Positions 9,628 through 20,524 of a stretch of 64,000 nt of DNA are shown here, in pieces. The stretch is taken from assembly GCA_030704615.1 (NCBI GenBank), contig CM060734.1, positions 24,364,001 to 24,428,000 of the forward strand, given 5' to 3'. The stretch comes from Takakia lepidozioides (taxonomy: Eukaryota; Streptophyta; Takakiopsida; Takakiales; Takakiaceae). The notes beneath the pieces are model-generated. The model was given only the letters and a program-made list of their open reading frames with translations, did not search any database and was not told where the DNA came from. The first letter of the stretch is position 1. Every line of letters begins with the position of its first letter. Position numbers and translations under genes: made by a program.

Positions 9628-12010
9628 AGACGCCGCCCCCACGGTACCGGACGATGATGACGATGACAGTGACATGGACAGTGAGCATGGAATTAACCAG
9701 GAGGATGTGCAAGCCATGGAGGATCTCTTAATGCATCATGTGGGTGCTGATGCATCCCATGAAGAGGGAACCCGGCCAATCGATGATCCTGAAATGGCCC
9801 CCTCAAATGACATGGAGAGGGAGGCGAGAACTCCCTTGTACGAAGAGGCAAAAATGAGTCACTTTCAACAATCTTACTTTTGCTCAATCTTCAAATTCGA
9901 TTTGGCATAGGTAATGTTGGGATGTCTGCCATAATGCGAACTATTGCAGATTATATCCTTGCTCCACACTTGAAACCCAAGATGCCACGGTCGCGGAAAG
10001 AGGCCCGCGAAGTCTTGGACTCTGTGGGGATGGACTATAAGATTTTTCATGCATGTCCATGTGATAAAACCCTATACTACGGAGAGGATTCGCGTCTCAC
10101 CAAGTGCCCAGAGTGCAAGAAAGACCGATATCAGAATGATGTCCAAGGGAAAAAAGTATCACGCAAGGTATAAACGCCATTCCCCTCGCATGGAGATTAC
10201 CTTCTTTAATCTTCTCAATGCATGTAAAGTGTATTCCACAAAGTTTAGGGTTTAGAGAATAGTACTCATGCAAGATCTGATTGTGGTTTTGGAAGGAGTG
10301 AGTGAGGAGTGGAAGGAGAGACGTTCGGTTTTGACCATTCACGCCCAAATGAGGGAGAGGCTGCATAAAGGGAAAGACATAAGGGTGTTGTATTATGTGT
10401 GCTAATGGGATGATTACATGTGGGGGGCGTGGGGTATTTCATCCTAAAAAATGCATTACTTTCCGATCATCCCGCGATTGAGGGCTCAGTACCGAAGCCC
10501 CAAATTGGCCAGACTCATGAGATGGCACGCCTCGCATCGGAGCCCCCCGGGAAAGGTGTGCGGGCCACAAGATTCACAAGCATGGAGGCATATTGAAGAG
10601 ATGTGGCCTTTTCTCTTGGAGGACCCACGACATGTCCACCTCGGCTTCTCCTTGGATGGGGTCAACCCATTCTCTGTTCAGTCATGTAGTCATTCCACTT
10701 GGCCGGTGACCATGGTGAATTACAACATCCCTCCGTATCTTTCAATTAAAAAAGGCCATATCATGTTGGCTGCCATTGTGTCAGGTGAGTGTACTCATTT
10801 CATGTTTATTATTGCCTTGGACTTTACATTAAACTTCTGATCTCTGATGCAATTCGGATGCAAGATTGATGATTGACATAATCATGGAGTAAGACGTGTA
10901 ATTCATTTTGTAGTATAATTTGCATATTGGTGGAGCATTGAAACAATGATGTGAATGTCTCATAGGGAAAAAAACAAGTGGCAAACATGGACACGTACTT
11001 GCGACCTCTTGTTGATGAACTTAAGGAGCTATGGAGGGGGGTCCCAACATTGGATGCTTCACTTGACCCTATGGCTGGACAATCTTTTCGGATGAGAGAC
11101 ATCTTGCTTTGGACAATGCATGATTATCCAGGTATATTATGTTCCCCATGAACAACCCGCGTACATTCACTTGTCAATGCCGGATAATATCGATGAGGAT
11201 TGGGATTGATTGAAGTAGCGGCGACAGTCTTGTGCACCGTAGTGGGGTAGATGACATTAAGGGCCATGCACATGACAACTTTTTGTTTTTGCTAATGTGG
11301 CGGGATGTGTAGTACAAGACTAACTGTTTGCTCGGGGCTAAGCACCAAAGGGTACCATGCATGCTTGCATTGTGGCGATGATCTTGATGCCCATAGCTCC
11401 CGCCATCTTCACAAGATGGTGTATCCCAACTACCGCAAATTTCTTCCTATGAGCCATCGATGGAGAAGAAAAGAGAAACTCTTGTTTGATGGCAAAGAGG
11501 AAGTACGTCCCCCCCCATGACACCGTCCGGGCAGTTTTGGGAGGACCGATGGAAGGAGGCCCATGCGGCACGGACGGTGAAGTGGACGTGCCCGACATGA
11601 AACGACTTTCAATCTTCTACGAGTTGCCATAGTGGGCGGTACATATTCCACAAAAACACCGTCAATATCCCTATGCATGCATGTGATATTGCACATTTGG
11701 TATGCGTTGCATTGTCACTTTCACGTAAAATAATTTGTGTAAGTATTTGTGGGTGGGGATATATGTAGGATCTGAAGATTCGCCATCTTCTAGATCCCAT
11801 GCATATTGAGAAGAATGTCTGCTCGTCCTTTTTTCGGGTTCTTCATGGCACGCCGGCAAAGAAGGGAGTGGCTGCAAAATGAGATTCTCTCGGTGTTAGA
11901 AAGGAGCTTGAGGACAGGGTCGCATGCGCCATCTCTTCTCTACCTACAGCTCATCTATGGCCCCACGTTCATTGCGGCTACTTAATGTTACCCTGCCATA
12001 GATGGCCGCC
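9628..12010 (+). pseudogene. CACTA (En/Spm) TNP2-type transposase, broken
   Basis: This is a transposase of the plant CACTA superfamily, which cuts at CACTA-terminal repeats. In order there is an acidic N-terminus (9628-9750, run of Asp), the block ARTPLYEEAKMS, NLQIRFGIGNVGMSAI (9880), FHACPCDKTLYY and CPECKKDRY (zinc-like cysteines), RLMRWHASHRS (10515), HLGFSLDGVNPF, STWPVTMVNYNIPPYL, then TYLRPLVDELKELWRGVP (10990), LLWTMHDYPG, STKGYHACLHCG (11345), HKMVYPNYRKFLP and LDPMHIEKNV (11790). Introns of plausible form lie near 10169-10450 and 10784-10965. Damage is plain: a frame change near 9870-9885, another near 10985, one at a C run near 11510, a TAG in the ELPYW block (11627), a stop near 11881, and no C-terminal third. 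It is a dead copy. Confidence 0.88.
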
Positions 12011-12324
12011 GGCTCATTACACTGGCCTTAAGAGGTGGCCACTTTCGTCGCCGACTATTCCTTCTCTTGCATCATTAATTCATCATTGGATTTGCTGCTT
12101 CTAAGGTGCGTTGGATGTCAGCTTCCAGATCTCGAATTAGTTAGTTATTCGCAGTGGCCGCAATAACTTATGGACCCCGTGATGTTCGGAGGATTTCAGA
12201 CTCCTACCTCAATTTCTGTCAAAGGATTCATTGTTCCTTTATGTCCGTCGATTTCTTTTCGGAACCACGCGTGATCACGCGTTCTTCCAACTCAAATTTA
12301 TTACTTTGTTGATATATATTTCAT
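12011..12324. other. No gene recognised; holds one 16-bp CpG palindrome
   Basis: No reading frame of note. The perfect palindrome ACGCGTGATCACGCGT lies at 12267-12282 and belongs to the motif set listed at 12267-18310. Confidence 0.5.
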
Positions 12325-13334
12325 TTGCAGGTATGCCCATATCAATATGTTCTTCACACTACAAATGCATCTCCAATTGGCGAAACATGTTCGTCTGATA
12401 TTGTTGACGATGTAGAAATGATCAGGCCAGAAGCTTTCCAAGGACCTGACAACTTGTTGTCTAATCAGGCATCCATTGTTGTTATGGAGAGGGATCCCAT
12501 CAGTGTTTCGGATGTTGTTTCGAGGCTCAAAATGTCAAAAGGTGAATCCACCGTTAGCAAGGTCGATGATTTAACTGGGCTTGGCTGCATAGTGGAAAGG
12601 GACTCTCAAGATCTTGGGGAATCCTCTTTGGAGCCGTCCTTATCCCAACACTTTCAGACGCCGTCATGGGCATCTACATGAGTCTACCGAACAACAGGTT
12701 TCATTGGTTGCTACCGTCGCTGAACTGCCTCATCATCATGTCGTAATTCCAAGCGCGTCACCGGATCACGAGGGTTGGACACCTCAGCTGCTGAGAAGTC
12801 AGGTGATTTAGTTCTATTTCATCTATGCGTTTTATTGTTACCGTGTTTCTGTTCATCCTCTGATTTTCTTTCTTTACTCCAGGCCAGAAAAGCTGCAACG
12901 TATGACCTTCCTGTGAAGCGGCAACTTCTGTGGGGTTGTATTCCAAGGTAATCCTTTTTTTCCGTTTGAATTCGGTTCAGGATGTGCAGAAAGCAAGAAA
13001 CCGAATTCCATTGTTTACCGTCAGAGAAAAGGTTATTAAACTCACTCATTTGCCGACTGAGGTCAGCACACCGACAAGACCGACAAATATTTTTACACAT
13101 ACCCAACCCGCCACAATTCCGGATGGTCTTGTGTCAAGGAAACATCATAGATCACAGCAGTCAGCCGCGGTCGTGTCCGACGATGAAAGGACAGCATCTG
13201 GCGTTTTGTTATCCCTTCAACATTCACCTGCCTCTAGTGGTAACCTGCCTCATAATCGAAGGGTAAATCTGGCAAAGGTAATAAGTATCTCCTTCACTTG
13301 GTCCTCTGTCTTATTGTTTCTGGCTTCCTGGTAA
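12325..13334 (+). CDS. Unrecognised exon-like frames
   Basis: Three open stretches have protein-like composition. 12325-12681 (ASPIGETCSSDIVDDVEMI, later VVSRLKMSKGESTVSKVDD) ends at a stop. 12880-12950 reads RKAATYDLPVKRQLLWG. 12976-13280 reads DVQKARNRIPLFTVREKV and then a Ser/Pro/Thr-rich part, ending at a GTAATA donor-like site. I do not recognise the family. The pieces could be exons of one low-complexity nuclear or transposon-accessory protein, since they follow the TNP2 remnant on the same strand as a CACTA accessory gene would. Exon limits are uncertain. Confidence 0.3.
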
Positions 13335-13589
13335 TCATTTTATATTCATTTATATTGTTGACATAACTTGACATACAGGAACCTCGCGCGATCGCGCGTG
13401 GTTGCAGAAAACTCAGAGACTCCCGATTGTGCTTGTTTGTCTCATGTCACAATTGGGTGTCGTAATGCTGAGTCAAGGACCTCCTTTGCAAAATATTACA
13501 TTTGGGAGTCAGGATATAGACACTAGGTATACCACAAAACGCAAGTATGTCGTAGCATTTTTTGAGTTGCAAAATATACTGGAAATAAT

Positions 13590-14345
13590 TTATTTTTGGG
13601 TCGGATAACAGAAACTAATGGGCTCTTTTGGATGGTTCAGAACGTTGTTACTCAACAAATATGTGGTGTCCAAAAACACAAGCGCATGTTGCTGGTCCTG
13701 AGTGTCAATGGACTTCTTTGCTACAGGCCACCTCCTTGTTTCAGGGGATCCACATGGTGAAAACACGGAGGCGGCATAGACATCAAAGGGAGATGATGAA
13801 ATATTCACCTCTGGAATGGTGTAATTGGGGTTGCCATTTGCATCCAAGGTGAAAGTTGCAAGTGTTTCAGTCTTGTACACTTGTGCCTCTATAGACGTAA
13901 TTGTCAAGTTGAGAGAGATGGGACCAGGTGATACATCAATTTGTGTAAGGTTCCAGGCAAGCCCAACACTTGCATCACCAACAAGGATAGAGTATTGCCC
14001 TACTTTTGTGGGCGTGATGTGCACCTCAAATGTGCCTACGGTGTCATTTGAGGGTAGCACTGTCCCGCTGAAGTTAGTGCCTGTAATGCCATCGTATAAT
14101 TCGACATAGATGTTGCCAACATTGCTAATGGGGTTTTCATATGCGTCAGTTGAAGAAAAAAGAAAATGTTTTTCATGTTTACCATAATGGGATCAATTGG
14201 GTTGATTAGAACGATGCTTGTTACGGACAAATGGCCGTTGACTACAAGAACCTAGAACTGAGCAACCTGTTGTCCAACCAGAAGGATTATCATATTATAG
14301 AGGCCGGTTGTCATGGCTATCAGTGGTAAGTCATAAGTTAGATCT
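13590..14345 (-). pseudogene. Filamin/Ig-like repeat protein fragment
   Basis: Read on the minus strand, the region gives Ig-like beta-sandwich repeats of the filamin type. Around 14330-14260 there is GLYNMIILLVGQQVAQF. Around 14230-14130 there is LSVTSIVLINPIDP. Around 14130-13990 there is NPISNVGNIYVELYD and VGTFEVHITPTKVGQYSILV. Around 13930-13820 there is ISLNLTITSIEAQV and ATFTLDANGNPNYTIPEVN. The pattern of a G-x-Y-x-x-x-V strand ending each repeat is usual for filamin repeats. In plants such repeats occur in the gamete-surface protein GEX2, but also in other extracellular proteins. Stops and frame changes (about 14252 and 14150) show it is broken. Its upstream end coincides with the start of the palindrome array, so that element may have cut it. 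Confidence 0.5.
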
Positions 14346-15560
14346 CCACTATTGACACCCCGGTTATCATCGTCAGTGACGTCAGTCAGCGTCAGGTCAC
14401 GTCAGGCTCCCGTCAACCTAACGCTGACGGGACCTCCGTCACGTCACGTTCCGGGAATATTATAGTAAAAAAACAACTGGGTAAAATATTGCCACTTAAG
14501 CAGCCACGTTGCCGACACGGTGGCGGTGGCAAACAAATTATAAAAAAGAAAAAAAGAAAAGAAACTCGACCACAAATTTTGACGGTCACTTTATATTTCG
14601 AAATAAAACAAATAAGAGCGACCGTCATATTGGCGGTCGCTTTATTTTTATTTTTTAAACAAGAGACCGTCACATTAGCAGTCGCTTTAATTTAAAAATA
14701 AAATAAAACACGCGACCGCCACATTTGACGGTCACCTTATTTTAAAAATAATAAAAACAAACGACCGCCATATTGGCAGTCGCTTTATTTTTCAAATATA
14801 TTAAAAACAAGATACCGCCATACTGGCGGTCGCTTTATTTTAGAAATAAAATAAAACATGCGACAGCCACATTGGCGGTCGCCTTATTTTATAAATTAAA
14901 AAAACAAGTGATTGCCTTATTGGTAGTCACTTTATCTTAAAAATATATTAAAAACAAGCTATATAAGCGACATAAAAAATTAAAAGCGACCGCAATACCG
15001 ACGGTCGCTTTATATTGTAAAATAATAATAATAACGGCGACCGCCAGACTGGTGGTCGCTCAAATTTAAAAATATAAAAAATAAAAATGACCATCATACT
15101 GGCGGTCGCTGTATTTTAAAAATATTAAGAATTATGGCGGTCACTTATTTTTAAAATTATATATATATAACAAGCGACCGCCATATTTGCGGTCGCTTTA
15201 TTTAAAATATGTAAGAAAACAAGTGACCGCCATATTGGCGGTCGCGTTATTTAAAAAATATAAAAAACAAAAGAGTCATAAGATAATATAAGTGATCGCA
15301 ATCCCGCGGTTGCATTATATTTCGAAATAAAAAATAATTGGCGGTCGCTCTAATTTTTAAAAAAGAAGAATAAAAACGACCACCATATTGACGGTCGCTT
15401 GTAATTTAGAAAATGATTAAAATACAACCGACCGCAACAATCAAAGGAAATAAAAGCGACCGCAATATTGGCGGTCGTTTGTGTTTTGTAAATAAAAAAA
15501 TTACGACCGCAGTATTAACGGTCGCTTCATTTTAAAATTATATCAAATATGGTTGTACCG
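14346..15560. repeat. Array of about 20 short palindromes (hairpin array)
   Basis: From about 14570 to 15530 some 17 full and 3 half copies of one inverted repeat follow each other every 50-70 bp. The 9-bp arms are GCGACCGCC and GGCGGTCGC with a 5-base centre such as ATATT. Linkers are AT-rich (TTTATTTTAAAAATA type). The arms vary by one or two bases and most substitutions stay compatible with pairing as G-U or A-U, e.g. GTGATTGCC opposite GGTAGTCAC. The block starts after a CACTATTGAC sequence and a run of CGTCAG/CTGACG repeats (14346-14450). Such arrays are typical of subterminal regions of plant CACTA elements. No ORF of note lies inside. Confidence 0.85.
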
Positions 15561-15806
15561 CCTTTTTCGGGTGGGCGCTATTGGTCGGTCATTTTTTCAT
15601 TTCACTTTCATTTCACTTTCATCCTTCTTGGAGCATATATAAGAGACCACGGTCACCAAGCTCCTCACTTCTTTTGGCACAAACACTTGAGGTTGCGATG
15701 GATGTTCTCTTCCATTGAACGAGAGTGTAGCCCAAGAGGAGGGTGCGCACCCTTTGCCGTTGTGGCTTCCATCAAAGCCACTTCAGCAGATTATGTATAA
15801 GCTCAA
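15561..15806. other. Transition region, no gene
   Basis: Contains duplicated TTTCACTTTCAT and a TATA-like CATATATAAG at 15634-15643, but no convincing frame. Confidence 0.3.
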
Positions 15807-16042
15807 CACTACAAGGTGCATAACTTGGTTAGTGTAGAAGTGTTGGGCTGTCGCATTGCACTCTACATTCACAGGTTCATATATAGGTCACTGTTTCTTG
15901 TTGCTTACATCACTAAATGAGTGGATATTGGGTGAAGATGAGTGAGGAATCAAGAGTTATCTTCCCAAGCTCTTCAACACACAAGTGCTAAACTAACCCT
16001 TACACTCCGCACTCACAAGCATAAGGTCATCTTCTTGTAGTG
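15807..16042. mobile_element. Possible 236-bp mini-CACTA element
   Basis: The segment starts CACTACAAGG and ends TTCTTGTAGTG, so both ends carry the inverted CACTACAAG usual for CACTA elements. Internal sequence is non-coding. No 3-bp target duplication is visible (CAA before, ATA after), which weakens the call. Confidence 0.4.
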
Positions 16043-16476
16043 ATAATGAAAGTGAACACAATGGAAACACTTCACTCTTGAATCCACTCAATCACATAAA
16101 CTACGTCAAGCCAAAGGCACCCTTGCTAAGGGAATCCACCCTACAAAGCCCTCAACACACTCCCTCTCATTACCTAGAGCTATGGAGGTGAGAGAGGCTC
16201 ATGGAGGCTCAACTACAAAAAGATGAGCCATTCTCAACACTCACGAGGGAAAAACCCATCCCCATGTCCCAAATGAGGTTTGACATCTCACTTGGCATGT
16301 GAAACCAAATGAAGTCCCAACACACAAAATACAAATATAAATATCCAAAATGTTCTAGTTAACTAGAAGTAGGTAATTCTAGCTAACCATGACTAAAACC
16401 ACGACAAAGATATTAAGAGTATTCTCGTAAAATTTAGTGGGAAAGAATTTGCTGGGCATGGGCATTCCAAAACCCA
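16043..16476. other. No recognisable feature
   Basis: Non-coding sequence without clear repeats or gene signals. Confidence 0.35.
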
Positions 16477-17174
16477 GTGAATACTGGAGTCTTCCCATTC
16501 ACATTCAAGGAATCAAGCAATGAGGAGGATTTGGTTGACCTCACCAAAGCATTGTGGCCTTTTCTCTCGGGCATGATTGGAGCCCCGTCCGTGGTTGATT
16601 ATGTCAGCAAGAACTCCTACAAATCTTCCGGCCCACCGATAGATCGAAATCACGTCTACTGGTCTTGGTTTGGAAGATTTATTGATGCTTCTGTTTGGCA
16701 CCCACCGCAAAACAAACCCGATTATCTGGGTATGTAGTTTAACATTGCCCTATTTTGTTGTAGTCCATCAGTTTTACTTGAACCTCCATTTGTACTTTTA
16801 CATATGTTGATTTCACATGACTTTTATGAGATCAATGATATTTCAATGATCTTTGTATTTTCTTTAACAATTCCCTTTTGTGCTGCTTCCACACAGTTAT
16901 ATTCCAGTGTCAAGTTGAGAATCAAATTCAACAGGAGAAAAAAGAAGAACGGCAGCGGAAAGCTGAGTGGAGGGACCGCGAGGCTTTACGTTCGTCAAGG
17001 TCATCAAGTACAGCTACCAGTGAGGTGTCTGGTCATATCTTATATCAATCTCCGACTGTATCCATCTCCTTGGGTGCACGGAGTTCCGCCATCGGTGGTA
17101 ACCGACGACGATCTCACACATATGCCTTGAGTGTGAGCCGTTTGGGAAGCAACTCTGTATTATTGATGAATTAA
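16477..17174 (+). CDS. Unrecognised two-exon frame
   Basis: Exon one, 16477 to about 16730, reads GVFPFTFKESSNEEDLVDL, LWPFLSGMIGAPSVVDYV and VYWSWFGRFIDASVWHPP, then a GTATGT donor. A second stretch, about 16900-17174, reads VENQIQQEKKEERQRKAEW (a charged coiled-coil-like segment), then a Ser-rich tail, and ends at TAA. I do not recognise the family. The composition (aromatic globular part, coiled coil, Ser-rich tail) is protein-like. It stands on the same strand as the exon-like frames at 12.3-13.3 kb and might be the end of the same gene, split by the insertions between them. Confidence 0.35.
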
Positions 17175-17269
17175 ACTATGGCCGGAATATTCATCACAAC
17201 CTTTATTTAACACTGTCAATGTTATGCCAGATCCTGTCGGCCTTAATGTTGGTCATCGAAGTTTGAGAG

Positions 17270-18800
17270 AAATCACGCGCAATCGCGCGTGGTTCTTTCA
17301 TATATCATCTTGTGGAGCTTACATGGATCAGCAGTGCCATCAAATGTTATCAAAACAAGATGACTTCATTGTCAGTGGAGGCAATAACAGATCAGGCTGG
17401 AGGAGTTCGTTGTGTACTCAATCCAGATCGAAGATGCTGTTAGGTGGTACGAAACGTAATGTCGAGACTTTTAAAATTATATCATAATATTTAAAGAGAA
17501 GGAATTTTACGATGTTTGCATATTACGATGGGGACCAAATGACACGATCATCGTCTATGACTGAATTCGGGTTCCTAACACGTAATTCAAGCACCCACGA
17601 TGGTTGTCTCATTTGTTCCTGGGCAGATTGTGAAGCTCTGTTAAAACCTCTCTTCAAATGGATTGAAGTAATTTTGGCGGCTTCGAACTTCCTTCCCTGA
17701 CGAACTGACAGCACCATCGTGGTTGATTGAAATCGGGATGCACTCCGCTCGTTGTGGTTTTCAATGGTGGTAGAGGCAGAGATCTGTCGCGCGATCACGC
17801 GTGGTCCGAAAATCGGACTTCATCAACGTCCTGGCTCTCTAGCCGACTGCCTCAGTGTTATATTACCTCAGCAGTGCCACTTGTCATTGGTCGGAGTGAT
17901 GTTTTTTTTATGCTCACGCAATCAACAACAAAAATGTTGTCATTTGAAGCTGTGAGGATTATGTAGGCATAGTGAGTTACTTCAGGTCAGTTACACCGAG
18001 GGAACTCAAGGTATTCGCATAATCCGTCCGGAATATTTCACACCATCATCTTGGATGATTCATTGATGTGTTTCATAACACGCACTCAAATCATCCGGGC
18101 TGATGGTGTCACTTGTTCCTTGGCGGATTGTTCAAATATCTTAAAATCTTAGTCTTTAAGTTGTTTGAAGTCATTCTCCATGCTTGCATAATCCGATCTC
18201 CAACAATTGACAACAACCTCGTGGTGTATTTTTTGGTTCCTATATCCTTCGTTTGGGGATTCACTATTCTTTTGAGGAACACCAACGATTAATATCGCGC
18301 GGTCACGCGTGTTCTTCTAAGAGCTGACCTGTTCTGATGTCCATCGTTGCACACCAAAATGGTGTTACGAGGAGGCAGAATGTTAGCAATTGAATGTCAA
18401 TCTCCAGCGTCATTCTCGTCGTTTTCATGTGGACGGGACGCCAAAAGAGGAACACCGTCGCAAACAATTTGTGCAAACAATCTCAACAATAATATGTACT
18501 TCAAGGTGTTTGATACTGCCTATGTTCATGTAGCTGATTTCTATAGGAGTCTTTTTGCTATTCCCATGCCAACAACATCAGGTCCACTAAGACTGTCATA
18601 TTCCGGATTCGGTATCAGGCACCACCTACATGAAACCATCAGCTAAGAATAAAATCTCCAGTTCATTCAATCCCAGCCCGGAGAAATATCTCAAGCTGCT
18701 GGCCAACTACTTGTGGGTTAGGGTATTTCTCTGGAGTCGCATACAATGAATCGAAGATCTAGTTTTCAGCTGACATGCAGCTGATGGTTTTATATTGGTC
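17270..18800. repeat. Degenerate tandem repeat, unit about 510 bp
   Basis: Three units begin at the CpG palindromes 17274, 17788 and 18296. Units one and two also share TCAGCAGTGCCA (17328 and 17869) and a 75-bp block (17600-17680 against 18098-18178: GATGGT...TTGTTCCT..GGCAGATTGT). Identity is modest, about 60-70 percent by eye. The third unit is mostly lost. No coding role is evident. Confidence 0.5.
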
Positions 18801-18934
18801 AATGATGGTGGGCCGTGGCTGATACGGGAGTCTGAATATGACAGTCTCTGGGGACCTGATACTATTCGCATGGGAATAGCAAAATGACTACTATACAATC
18901 TAGCTGCAGGAACAACAATAGCATCAAACACCTA
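18505..18934. repeat. Imperfect inverted repeat (fold-back), arms about 140-155 bp
   Basis: The sequence at 18505-18645 recurs inverted at 18779-18934, about 70-75 percent identical, with a 130-bp centre. Both arms translate alike in their own direction: SLFAIPMPTTSGPLRLSYSG on the plus strand and SHFAIPMRIVSGPQRLSYSD on the minus strand. The similarity at the protein level suggests a small coding exon was duplicated head-to-head, or a fold-back element. Confidence 0.65.
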
Positions 18935-19984
18935 GCAGTAAATATGATTGTTGACATTGGTTGTGACAGCTCCAATCAGTTAGTTGGTGGTTATTCAGTT
19001 GGAGATTATTTAGTTGGAGAACAGTTTACGAGTGCTTTACAGTAAATCGTCAGGAATACCACAGCCCGTCGCAGATAAACCTCGACTGGTCACCCGACAC
19101 TATTTCCTTGAAGATTTCGTAGAAAACGTCACTTTCTCTATCAACGTACTCGCCACCGAGCCACTCTCCAGAAGCATACGAGCCGCATACTTACTCCCCA
19201 ATTGGATACTTTCAGCATCTTACTCCAGGGTCAGTTATTTGGACATTATGTTTTGAAGAGCATACGAGTAATTCATCATCTTCGCGGTTCACTCAAAGTC
19301 TGCAAGGCCACCAATTCTTGGAGAAGTACAGCTGAACTTCGGTTGCACAAGACATTGTTGGTTTACGTAATATTGGAGGATATTTGTTGTGGGGTCATCA
19401 CCATATCCACGATACCCGAGACAACATTTCAAGGACTTCTTCCATCTTCTGCTGACAAAAACCTTCGGAACAACGGAAGAATAGAGATTTGAAAATGGTC
19501 CCTCCAACCTTGTCAAATATCGTTTTTTTGGGAAATGACTTTCCTCAAAATATTTTCACCATAAGTACGTCGGCCGACATCATCTTGTGTTACCGGAGTT
19601 CATCCCTCCTTCTAGAAGTTGATATTCTCATTGACATGGTTTACGTTACTTGTATTGGTCCATGCCGCATGGCGAGACTTACTCAAATTGACATGGTTCT
19701 GAAATAAAACCTGGTTGTTTATCATCAATATCTCCTCATTGTCTTTCTTTTCATGTCATGGTATTGTGTCATTGTACCATGTTTTGTTCACATATTTGAT
19801 TGATTTGCCTTGTACGTTACATAAACGGCCTTCACAAGCTCAGTCGCGGTTACGAATATGACTAAGGCATAAGGTGCTCCAATCATCCATCAGGCCGCGG
19901 ATCATGAAGCGAGTTATCACCCGACACCCAGGAAGCAAAATATTTTGGTTCAACCTCAAAACATTGCGTGCATCATCCTGGATA
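18935..19984. other. No recognisable gene
   Basis: Contains frames of up to 96 codons on both strands, none with a recognisable family or codon pattern. I see no further repeat. Confidence 0.35.
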
Positions 19985-20215
19985 TCATCCATTTTGTCTT
20001 GTTTTTTTAATTTATTTTTTAATGTAAGGGAAACACCTGGGAGCGACAGCTCAAAAATCAGGCCCCTTAATAGTGAGAGGAGAAAAAAACCTCTTTCACA
20101 GTTGGTATGTGACACTACCCAGGAACATACCACACCCGTTAGTGGCAAGATTTGACCCCAGAATCATCTGGGTGGCAGTCAGTGCACTTCACTAACTGAG
20201 TTAATGACTATTGGT
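19985..20215 (-). mobile_element. tRNA-derived SINE-like element, minus strand
   Basis: On the minus strand an A-box-like TAACTCAGTTAG (near 20196-20207) is followed, about 35 bases later, by a B-box-like GGGTCAAATCT (near 20150-20160). The body ends in an A-rich tail seen on the plus strand as a T-rich run at 19998-20023. Both boxes carry two mismatches to consensus, so this is an old copy. No target duplication was identified. Confidence 0.45.
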
Positions 20216-20524
20216 ATCTCATTCAACTCTTACTAAACGTCGAGTGAACAGTGGAACTTGCTTTATGAGCCAAATAGAAATTGTTTTTTCTCCTGAAGTT
20301 TATACATAATGTTTCTTTATTGCTCATATTATATATTAATAGACAAATAATTATTTATATCTTTACATTTATATTTAAAATGATCCATTTAAATTCATTT
20401 AAATGATTTTAAAAAATACATATTCAGATATTTATCCTTATTTCTGGACCAAACTTTAGTCCAGATTTACTTAAAATTGTGTTTTGGTGACCGCCTAGCC
20501 CCTTTACAGATGGTCTCCTTCGTT
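20216..20524. other. AT-rich spacer
   Basis: No frame, repeat or RNA signal recognised. Confidence 0.35.

Larger units (their letters stand above)
12267..18310. repeat. Dispersed CpG palindrome, five copies
   Basis: A palindrome of the form CGCGCGATCGCGCG, usually followed by TGGTTC or TGGTCC, occurs at 12267-12282, 13385-13398, 17274-17291, 17788-17804 and 18296-18310. Two copies are perfect dyads. The copies lie on both sides of the TNP2-linked exon-like frames and the hairpin array. The last three are spaced 514 and 508 bp apart. I saw no further copy elsewhere in the window. The likely role is a protein-binding site of a DNA transposon. Confidence 0.65.

Noticed and set aside
14346-15560. 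CRISPR-like array because of regular spacing
   Set aside because: The units are palindromes with AT-only linkers of low complexity, no unique spacers, and the DNA is from a plant.
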